NCBI RefSeq assembly: GCF_012273895.1 | Contig: NC_052116.1 | Coordinates: forward strand, 9,548,001-9,612,000 | Direction of reading: 5' to 3' | Length of the DNA: 64,000 nucleotides | Origin: Zerene cesonia | Taxonomy: Eukaryota; Arthropoda; Insecta; Lepidoptera; Pieridae | Shown: in pieces, positions 36,401 to 48,400 of the stretch | Layout of the letters: each line of letters begins with the position of its first letter | Numbering within the stretch: the stretch's first letter is position 1 | Program-made: the position numbers and the translations under genes | Notes under the pieces: generated by a model | Told to the model about the DNA's origin: nothing | The model's database searches: none | What the model saw: the letters and a program-made list of their open reading frames with translations, nothing else

Positions 36401-39400
36401 TGTGTTCTTAGATATCGGTGTGTTACAGTTAGATCCCGTTTTCGGTTACAACGCGTTTTCCCTCGTCATGACTAGTTGTAATTAAATCCTGTTCTTAACC
36501 GACTTTTTTTGGTTCATGCTGGTTATGTTTGAGTGGCAAAAGACCTCAAGGCGATTCTGAGACCCGCCGGCCGCTACAGCGGCATGCTCGCTTCGCTCGC
36601 TCGGCTCGTGCGGTTCATAAACAACTTTTTTGCTTTTAATTTTCCTGTTTTTACAATTAACAAATGAACCGACAACGTTATGAATACTATAACGATTAGC
36701 GCAGACAACACGATAGATCGCTGGTATTTCCCAGCAAATGACATCAAACAGTTGTAGCACCTTTGGTAAAACTATCATAAAGATAACGAAATTTTATCAT
36801 CAAAATAAGTATAATAAAACATCGCAGACATTCAAAACAACTGTAAAAGTTTTAAGAAGTTATGACTACGAATGTAATATTAATCCAGTAAGCCCCGGCA
36901 GCGCTGTATACTCTTCATACTTATCTATTATAAATTGTGTATCAAAAGCAAATATAATCGATTTCAATCACAGCCAAGTCTAAAATCTATACATATGTTT
37001 AACTGCACCTATTAAAGAATAAAGTACTCAAAGTAATTTCATGAAGAATACCTGTTGACATCGACATCTGTGGACTCCAGGATGTTTCTAGCTTTGTCGA
37101 GGTAGCCATGTTCCACCGCCGCGAATAGAGCTGAAATTGACAAAAGTTGTTCCTTACTTTACAAACACTTTTAGTGATGGTACCCACTTATACTAACGGA
37201 TCTACCACTACATCCGTAGGTATGTCACATTTGCATTTCTCCCCAGTAAAAAGTACATAAATTTGTATGTTGGTGGGAGATTAAAAAATAAAAGAAATCA
37301 GTAGTAGAACCACAAAAAGTGTTATAAAAAATAATAAACATAGAAAGTAAAAATAAAGATAATAAAAACCAAAAAAATATTTTCAAAAAACAAATTAAAA
37401 AAAAAACAAAAACTACCCTGCAGGTGTATATTAACAGCGGCAATCTTGTCGGCGGGGCGCTCCTTCCTGCGCTTGTCGAGGTGCGGGTGCGGTGCGCACG
37501 CGCTCAGCGACGGCAGCTCGCCCCCGCACCCCTCCAGCAGCGCGCCGTACTGGAGCTCTACACCAACGCGGGTTAAACAAATATTTAAAAAATAATAAAA
37601 GAAAAACACAAAAAAATTAATAAGAAGGCAAACATAAAAATGACTAATAAAAAAGAATGTGTTCAAAATCAAAAACGTACAATGTTAAAAAAATTATTCA
37701 CATCATTTAAGCATCGTAATCATAAATAAAGGAACAAAAGTAGCAATAACTTCACTTTATTATTAAAAATAATAAAAAAATCCAAAGATTCACCAACTTA
37801 GTAGTGATAGTTTATTTGATAAATTGGTAAAGTACATAATATGATTAATCAGTTAATTAGTTCCGATAAAATTAATTTAACGTAGGACACTACTGTGACT
37901 ACAAAATCTTCAAATATGATATCAATGGGGAAAATACTTCTAAAAGGAAATATTGCATTAGCGTCAATTCCAACCTTGGTAACATATTGTGTAAAATAAA
38001 TTATAACATAAATTAATTAACTAATAAATTCGTCAAAATTTTTGCAACTAGAATAATTTACCGTGCTTAACAATATTCAAGCCTAGTAAGTGTAGCCTTT
38101 ATAATTAACATAATGCGCATTGAATACTGAATTATAACAATTATCGTGTATTGTTCGCTAAATAATCCCCAGTACATAATTAAAGGCTTATTAGAAGCAG
38201 TCCAATTGAGTGGTTGATCCGCTATCAGTGTATAATGCATTGAGATCCCAGTGACCCTTTAATCTACGCAATGAACGTATTGTAGCTTCATATTATTCGT
38301 GTTACTAATTTATACAAACTATTGATAGCTTTAGGAAATATTGCTTCGGTTACATCTGATAGAGAATATGTATAAGACGTAAAGTTCGTTGGAAATTTGA
38401 AAGGAATGCAAGGCGAGAAACTAAACAGTTGTAATGACAATTGAAAACCAGAAAACGACCTAAGCTATACCTTTTCATTATTAACAAGACGAACAGCCCT
38501 TCTGATTTAATGGATGTATATACAAAGAATACTGTAGTTTTTGGGTTATTAATAGAACTTCAGCACGTTGGTACTCGTTCAAATAGCTATAATAATAACG
38601 GACTTTCCTATAACTACGGACACGAACTCAACGCTTAGAAAAAATAAAATTTCTGTTATCATTAACTCTACAAATGGTGATATCAGTAAAAATATATCGC
38701 AAGTTGTATGAACCTGTCCTGCCTCAATGCCGCATTGTATGGTAATTCGTGACCAAATACGTGCTTCGCTTCCACACTTCTTTCTATTTCCTTTCCGCCG
38801 ATACATTCCGAAATGACGTCAAAGCAACTTAGACGTTAAATAGAATTTTGTATATTTAGTAATTCATTATTGTAGCTAAACCACATTATAAAAATACAAA
38901 ATTGAAATTACCTCTTCTTGCAAACATTTGGTTTACTTCGGGCGAAGTATTCACAAAAATCAAAAAATTATTTATTCAACTTCAGACATCTTTAAGAATT
39001 GCTACTCAATCACCCATTCGTCACCATCATTATCAGCCCATATATGTTCCCACCGCTGGGACACAGGCATCCTATGAGGGTTCGGGCCATAATCCACTAA
39101 ATGCGGGTTGACAGATGTCACATGTCGTCGAACTTTTGATTCTTGGACATGCCGGTTTCCTCACGATATTTTTCAATATAACGGTAAATCAAAACATATT
39201 GGCTTCTTTAACATAACATTACAACAGGTATATGTACAATTTTTTATATATATCCAATTTTAATCAGATGTGTTCTAAAGTTTGTAAGTACAACCGAAAA
39301 GACCTAGGAAATAACATTGACGTGACCATTTATTTATCATCATCATCTAATGGCATTGAATGTTCGACAAGCTACATTGTCTTTAACGTGAGCGGGGTGA

Positions 39401-42400
39401 AAAAATTTGACCGGCCATTTACCAATCGAAATTATACCTTATATCAAAAGCGTGAGGTTTGATATTTCGTATCAGCTGCGAAGGCTCCGACCTTTAGGAT
39501 CAAAAGCCTTATTTGGCACATGATACATTATGTCCGAATCAAGGTTAAGACACGCTTAAACATATGTTATGTCTATAAAGTTAATACTTAGGAATACAAT
39601 ACGATTCAAATGAAAGCTTCTAGTTTCTGGATAAGCCTTCAGCCATAATATTATACTTATTTTACTAACGCATTTGGTCCCATTTTTGCTTACTCTTTTA
39701 GAGGATTAAATTTATTTTTTTATTTCGTAATAGTTATATTTACTTTTAAACATTAAAATTCCGTTTTCGTGGGTTTCATTTTATTAGAAAACACAAATTG
39801 AGATGAAATTTTGAATTATTAAACTTATCATAATAAATAAAATTACCTATATTGAATTAAAATTTACATTACATACACAAGAAAGATACGAAATACAAAG
39901 TAAAGTTTAATTAATAGGGAGATAGATGTACTATAAATTACATATATTACGTAAAAGTCTGTCCTGCCGTGATTTCATGATTTCAGTATTTCTTTCCTTT
40001 GTACTTCGCTTAAACAAACAATAATTGGAAGTATCACCTAATTGTAAAAATATAGTACAAGAATGTGCTGAATCATTCTAAAATAGCTTACCACACGGGT
40101 GTCGGTTTATATATAAATTTAAATGTCCATTTTAAATAATAAAGGTTTTAGTTACGGTAAGGTACTCGCTACATTTGATATTCTCTTGAGAAGATTAGAA
40201 CGAGACTCTCTTACGTAAACTGAGGTTTTTGTTTAATTAATGGTGGTCACACTGAACTCCTTAGCACTTGTTACGATTTATAAAGTTCTCTGCTATTAAA
40301 CCTTGTCTACACCGTTAATATTGTCTCATGTTTGCCAGAGTTCTGTTTGAATTTTGTTCCATATTCCTCAACTCGAAAACCAGGTAACTGATTATACATT
40401 ACTAGCATCGTTCTAGTTCCCTTGGGTTTACTGGAATAAAAACTATGTTGGTTACAAACTATTTTGTACTGAATTTCATCGGAATCATGAGTGATCGAGT
40501 GGTTTAGGCGTGAAAAAGGTACGGACAGAAAGACGCAATCACACTTATTATATACAGAGGGGTATAAGCAGACTTCTTTATTATTCGTTATCGTAATTAA
40601 AACTTTCTGCAAGTTGAACAACGTTGTTATTTGTTGAGGATTGTTACCACTTTTTTGTGAAGTGGAATTGCTAAGAATTTTCCCGAGCAAAAGATAAATT
40701 GAAACCGTTAATAAACAAGTATGATGTCAGATGTTTTGCTAAAACGGATCGAAAACGCCACGTAAATGTGGCGAAAAAGCCAACAACAGATTTACATAAT
40801 GAGAATAAACGAGATTTGGTCCGGTGTGACGTCACACGCGACATCACGTGGATGACCCATAAGAATATGTCATCTGTCAATAAATTATATGTCATCTTTT
40901 ATGAAACATTAAAATAATTATTTTTTTTTTGTTTTCTGATTGATTTTAGTATATTTTTAATAGAACTCTTTCAATAAATGGCAATAAAATCTGTTAGAAA
41001 TCTTTTAATATCTAAATCCAATAATAATGACTAATAGTTTTATTTTTTATGATTGAAGTTGATTAGAAAATTCTGTTTCCATGTTCCATATGTAGGTACC
41101 TACTTATGTATGAGTGAAGAATCTTGCATAGAAAAATAAATAAATAAAAGCTACTAATGTACACAATAAGTATTGTTAATAACATAGAATCAATCTTATT
41201 TCTTAGAAAAATATTTTATTTCTTAGTGTTTTTCTGCACTAAATACGGGTTTGCTTGTAAGGCGTCGCCCCGGCCCCCGGTGTCACATCGTACCCGGTAA
41301 AGGTCTTTATTACCAAATACTCGTACATCTATTTCATTTCACAAAAGAACTATTTAAGGTAATTGTGTAGCTAAAAATACACATAGATAGATCCTTTTAT
41401 AGGTGCACATTTTTGTTTCGATGCAAGTATCCCAATAGCGTTAGTAAAAAGTTTCAATCGAACAATGCTAGTGCATACCATATGTAGTTTTCTAGGCTGT
41501 GGAAAGGGAAAATGAGTGAAATGAACACATTTACAGCGTAACCGAGCAACGCAATCGATTGTCAAGATATATCCCACCATTGTTCCCCAATTCACACCAA
41601 ATAACTAATTCAAACTAATGTGGAAATTATTTAATTCTAAGTGACCTTACGCAGCTCGTAGGCATTCGTAATATGTTAGTTGATTGCGAAATGTTTTATT
41701 ATTTCAGCGTTTTCTATTGTTATGAAGTAAAACAATTACCATTACCGCTTTTTTATTTTTGACTTAAGCTTCTTATACGCTTTTGAATATAGCGTCAGCG
41801 AGTTAGGCAGCCAGTTTACCGATTTATCCCAGTAATGGATTGCTTATCCGCCCCTTGTCTGTGACAATTATAATAAGGTTGGTGAAACAGATATAAGGCG
41901 TGTTCCCGATGCTAATGGACAAGGAGTTATTTCAATATAAACAGTATGCTAGACCTTTATAGGTTATGGTTTTGTTACCAGTAGCAATTTTTTTACTTTT
42001 AACATCACATTGTTTGTCAGAATTGATAGATTATGTACACAGAGTATATACACAGCCAACCGAGATAACTTCAAGTTAATTTTTGTTTTACTTACATTAA
42101 GCTGGGTTTTATTTAAAATGTAGATATATCAACTTCATTTAAATTAAACAATGTAAGCAAACAACTTCAATTTTACTTTAAACACATTTTTAAGCCCTTG
42201 TACTATGTATTTTTTTTTCAATTAGTTCCATCATATCTCTGGACATTCGGTCTATACTGGGGTCGGCTCTAATTTTATGTATAGGCCACACCGCACCGCG
42301 CATTGTCAAAATGTATAATTCTATAAAATCATTGGACTCTGAATTCCAAATTGAATTGATTGCAAGATGCCGCGAAGACGTGCATGAATAAAACATAACG

Positions 42401-45400
42401 CTTGTACAATAGCGTGGGCGCGCGCAACTCAATTACGGCAAAAACTTCGAAAGTAACAGTGATCCGGAAGCGGCCCGGAACGCTAGATCCGACGCACGAC
42501 ACGACATCGTTCATCGGAAGTCGTTGCTTCCAAATGTGTAGCAAACTAGCTGGCCTCGCCTTTGGGTGGCTCCGGGTTAACTGCTAGTCGGTATCAAAGT
42601 AGGAGCGTAAATAAACAAAAGCGACAAGTTAGTTTAAAAAAATAGTTTGTTTAATGAAAATTTGTTAATTATTTTGACATAAGCAAAACATTAAAACTAA
42701 CTAATGAAAAAAAAAAATTAAAACCAACCGCATTTGAAAAAGTCCAACTTCATATTTTAGGTCTCGTCAGTTACAAAACAATCACATCATACACACGATA
42801 CCAACATTTAAAATGAAACCATTTATTCAATCCTTTTCGTCTATTTAAATTATAAGCACTGGTAGCACATAAGAGACGTACAAAAAAGTTAAATTTGAAA
42901 ATAGAACTGACCGCATGTCAAGAAGTCTACCATGTCACTCCATTGCAGTATCATTGTTGCAACTGCGGTCGCACGCTTTGATGGACCATTGTTTAGGATG
43001 AAGATGAGTGTCGTCATCGCCTCCCGTTTTGCGAAAGCCTCGTTAACTGGGTCGAGTGTTTACTCAAATTAGACCCTAAGGCGTTAACACAAGTGCACAC
43101 ACGGTTTGTGGAGCAATTAATGGAACCAGACCACTGTATCGAAAATTTGAGACAACTAGATCTTGGGTCATTGCGCACTAAACGACTTCGATAGTATTAT
43201 ATCACGGCTGTATATTTATAAATGTATCAAATAATATTGAAGTGTGCATGGGCAGATATATTAGATGGAATAGTATAAATTATCGGAATTCGAATAAAGG
43301 TGAAGGCCAATTCCCAAATAGTGGGTAATTATGAATCGTTACACGAGACGCTGAGCCATCAAACTATCGTCAGGTTACTAACGAGAACGGAAAGGTCAAT
43401 GTTTCAGCTTTCGAGATAATTGTTATTTCGCAATGGATGCCCACATTGTCCAAAACGATCCCACACGGTGGGGCTTGCGTAACTCTTGCGATATTCATAC
43501 TTGGGCAGCCAAGTAGGTTGAAGGAATGTTTTAATTGTACTTAATTGTTAAATTTTGATTGTTTATGTTAATATTTGCACCTGTATGATAACTGGTAAAT
43601 TACACCGCGTAATCGGTAAGAAACTCTAGATTTTTTTAAACATAAATCCGGTATAATTATATTGAATATTGACTTTGGATAGTATTTATAGTAAGTAAAT
43701 TGTTAGGAAGTTAGCGAGCAAAATTAAAAAGTTCAGGATTGAATTGTTAATCATAAGAGATATATAAATGAAAGTTTAATTATACCCACTTCTAACAAAA
43801 TCTGCTGCATTGATAATCTATTAATGCGTCCATACATTTGAAATCAAAATTCAAATTATTGCTATAAACTATGATACGTTATACAATAAGAATATTAAAA
43901 AGGTGTTTATCACACAGTCGAAATGACGATAAATGCGTAGGCTGATTGTTCTGTCCAAATTGACAGAGATCAAGACGAATCCCTCTATTTGCCGAGATGC
44001 GGCTCGTGTTTTAGTGGTGTCATCATTAAATCATCACATTTTGTGTTTTTGTGTCATTGACTTGATACATTTCATTCACAAATCTGCCGAAACAGTGGTT
44101 TAATAGTCTTCAAATTGCGCTACAGTTAACAAAAACATCTAAATTCGTATCAAAGCGTCTACCTTATTATGAAATTGAAATTACTTTTAAATTGTTTCAC
44201 ATAAGCCAGCATCGCTTTGGGCAATATTCATACAAACAACGGAAAGATTTCTCAATGAATTGCTAATACGTGTAATCATCAGATCGAATATTTAGCTAGC
44301 GCATAACGTGACGTTAAATAATTTATCCTTTGTAAATACTACATACATTTATGAGGCCAATGTCGTGAAAATTGTAACTGCGCTTATCACATGTCTCGAA
44401 CCATAGATAACTGTATGCCAAAACGTAATCAGCATGGCGGTAGAATTCACCGCAATCGGTGTATCCAATTGATCTCAATCGATGCCGGGATTGCACAATT
44501 CAATTGCCCACAATACACCGATACAAGAAACACGCCTTACACTGATTTGTTATTGAGTCAATACTTTTATGACAAGGCACACGTATACAGGTAACTAATT
44601 TAAGCGTAAGCTTTTTCAGAACGAATATATGTATTTATATGGCCAACAATTACGCTGCCACGATGATATAATGATTGAAGCTTAATTAAGAGGTGTCTAA
44701 TCTTGGACAACATGACGTGATTTTGGGCCAACCATCAGGGAATTGCTTAATAATAGAAATTGGGTATTGTGTTGGTTGCTACTTTCCTAATGAGCACTTT
44801 TATGGCTTCAAGATGGGTATCCTTATATAATATGTAATTTTACTTTATACTGTCATATTTGTAATCTATTCTAGAAAGCATTAGTGATATCTTGTTAATC
44901 CCCGTTAATATAAGTTCTCTGACAATTTGCCAAGTTTAAGGTGAAGTTTATCGTGCATGGCAGATACGCGGATGTCTGGCAGATAAATGCTATCGCCAGA
45001 GATTTGTGCAATTCGTCATTAACGTAACACTGATTTGACAAGTCATTGATGTTTCCGCTCGATTACAAGTGCGATGGCTCGACACGAGCGAGGTGAGATG
45101 CTTGTCTCGACTTCACACGTGTAACGTGGAGGAAGGAAGAAAATGCGCCAACAACGCAGAAATAACGCCATTTTATAATGTAAAATTTCATCCCTCCGTA
45201 ATTAACTGAATATTTTGCGAGCTTGACGCTTAAGCGAGTTATTAAGCATTCTTGATCTAAATAACGCTAACACATAATATTGATCATGAATGGTTACTCA
45301 TAGACCATTTTAGTCAAAATTCTGAAGCCGTAATTGCGGATACAGTATGACAGACGCGTATCACGCGTATGACCAGCTATTTGCCAGCTTAACCGTTTTA

Positions 45401-48400
45401 TTTGAAACGAACGTCGGAAACAATAACATGACACCAAACCGCTTATCAAAGTTCCGCGCCATCAAGGCGCACTTTCTCCCACTAATAAATAACGCGAATG
45501 GAAAACACGAAATCAAAAGTAAGAAAATGTGAGTTTCACCGTCGAGTGTGGGAACCCGCACTTTTGTCTGCGACGACCGACACGACAACGACCTGCCACT
45601 TCGCAGCACAATCAGCTCATGTTGCTCGCGTAATTATCCACTGCTTGTCGTCAATAATGATACAGCCTATAATTACAACCTAGTGGTCTGTTACGTAGTA
45701 TTTTTTACTTCGTAAAAATAAGAGTCTTGAAATGGTTCAGTAGGTTTCATATATTCATTTGTTCATCGATTTTGGAGCGATCTTTCAATATTTGTAATAT
45801 ATTAAAATTATTAAAAAACAACTTAATAGCATCTATCCTTTGATAATGAAATTTTGTTTTGACCTGTCAAAACTCCTTAATTATATACGGTACGATTTCA
45901 CGGTTTAAGATGATTATTCAACGGCCGTCACTTGGTAATAAAAACGAAAAATTTTCTTTTACGTCAAACGAAATAATAAAACGATTAACATAAGTTGACG
46001 CGTGAACCCTCAGTCGAGATCACAACTCATCCCTCGAGACTGCTCGGCTTTGTACAAGCTGATTTGATAAGGCGGAGTCAGCGGAGCAAGTAAGGAATAA
46101 GGCGTAAGTAAACCAGCGCGGTATAATCTTAAATGAAGGAAACTACTCCGATATTACGAAACACGCGTTAATTGCTCTATAGTCTAGTTAACGCATAACT
46201 TTGTTTAGCTATCGGGGGATATTATGCGCTAACTTTTCGGTCCACTGCTAAACGACAAGTCTGATATTAAACGAGTATTTCAAGCTGCGAAGTGGTTAAT
46301 AATTGTTCGTCAAAATATATCTCAACAGCTTTGTGGAAAAAGAGTGTTTTCATCGAGTATTCCCGAAAGTCAGGCTTTGAAAGCGAAGTGGATTGAGAGT
46401 GCGGGGTTTATCGTGTTTTTTAGTCCGCCAGACACTGATACGGTTAGACTTTTTGTAATCACAAACACGTCGAACATTGTTCTCTGTATAATAAACTCTA
46501 GATATTTGCGAATATGGAGCCGCGCGCTGAAAACGAAAATGACAGTGACATAACTGTAAAAATAAAAGTTCGAAGTTCATACAACTATAAAGAGTACACT
46601 CCAAGTAGTCCAGTCTGATATTAGTCAGAATTTTTGTTGGTAAATTTGCGAACACGTATAAAGTTAAAAGATATTATATAAGTTAATGTGATCTTCAGTT
46701 TAACGCCAAAACAGCATTAAAATGTTATCATTTAAGTAGTCTTTTGTTAGTAAATACACCATACTATAGTGTTATTTATTGCATATTTTAAAACGATTTT
46801 GGCTTGAAAAGAACTATTTCTAGATATTAAATCTTAAATATTGAAGTGAAAATTAGATCCCTAGCAAAAATTCTATCGAAGGAAATTCAGCCCTAATAAT
46901 ATCGCTTGAAAGTTACTTATTTTTCAGTGAAAAATAGTTGATTAACTAGACTAATGTTCGTCTGTTAAAATAAAACAATATTAAATACCTCTATATTCAA
47001 TGTTTAACTGTGCACCGCTATCTACGAATTACAAATGTTATTGTCAATGGGGGTTAGCTGAACTGTATTGGGGGCAATTTTCACGAATAATCAACTCAAA
47101 CGCTTATCAATGTTGGTGTTACGATTTCACGATGTATGGTGGCAAACCACAATAACACAAATATTTAAAAAATTGTGAATTATTCGACCGATGAGGGGCA
47201 AATAAGCGAGATGCACCGTTGCCGATCATAACCATATTTGGTTGTGCCCGACCAACCAGTAATTTGAGCAGGCCATTGAGCTTTTCTTTAATGCCTACTC
47301 ATTATTTATTACACAATATGTATGCACTAATGTGTATCTTATAGATGTTATCGATGCCTCAAAATGGTAAATATCGTCGTCGTCGTCCATTTTTTTTATT
47401 AGGCTTTTATTAGATTCTCTTATAAGTATGTTTGTATGTACCAACTCCTTTAGACTGGATTTTAACCCACTGATTTTATTCAAACTTTGTACACTCAACC
47501 AGAATCGGTTAGATAATTTCTTCCCATACGTATACTTAGTATAGCAGTAGTTTACAGAAGTAGGTTCACGAACATATAAATTGGAAATATATTTAAACGT
47601 TCCGCCATTATTGTGCTTGAATATGTAAAATTAATAACAAAATTAGGACAATTTGCTCGAATGTAACTTAATATAACCTATTTATTATAATCTCGGTAAA
47701 GGGGCTGAGTCAATGCATCATTGCACGAAGTCAAACCATTCGTTCGATATACATTAAAATGGTGTCAATCAACAAAGGCAATTAATAAAGGCCTGATACA
47801 ATCTTATCGCACAACAATAAGATATTTGACGTGTTTTACTGCTACTATACAAACTACGATTAACTTGTGCGTTGTCTGTATGTGTATAGTGTACTTTGTG
47901 TGTGTAATTTGTATATACCTAAAATATTTTGCATAGTATTTTATTAGTTATAATAATTATATTTTTCGAAGCATTCCAATTTCCAACAGTGTACTAAATG
48001 AAAATAGTCAATAAAGTTTTGAATAACGTAAAAAAATTGAATTGATTCTATGGTCTTGCGTAATTCAGACGCCTAGCGATTTTTGCGTGTACAAGGTACA
48101 TTGAAACTTTATAATGGGATAGCACAGGGTACGTCCGTAATCTTGAGTGCGTGTGATGGAGCCGTACAACGTGTATCGACACACCAGTTATGCTAATCGG
48201 TTCCTCAATCGGAGCGTTACTCGGCCGATGTTTTTGCGCCAATTAAGTACCACGAGTACATTGTGTACGCTCACCGCTACACCGTGCGGGCCCAGTGTAA
48301 CTTCCCTGTATTATCATGTGGTTTTCTCTGTCACATGTGCCTCTATTTTATATCACTCGGATATAATATATTAAAGGAAAAGGTCCTCTTTGTGCAAGTT

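Noticed and set aside
40307..40690. 127-codon minus-strand open frame in wake intron 1
   Set aside because: Overlaps a recognised repeat tail, has no splice context, and shows no family resemblance.
42190..42432. 80-codon minus-strand open frame with DPSIDRMSRDMMELIEKK
   Set aside because: The helix-like end is intriguing, but there is no splice signal in phase with wake and no homology I can name.
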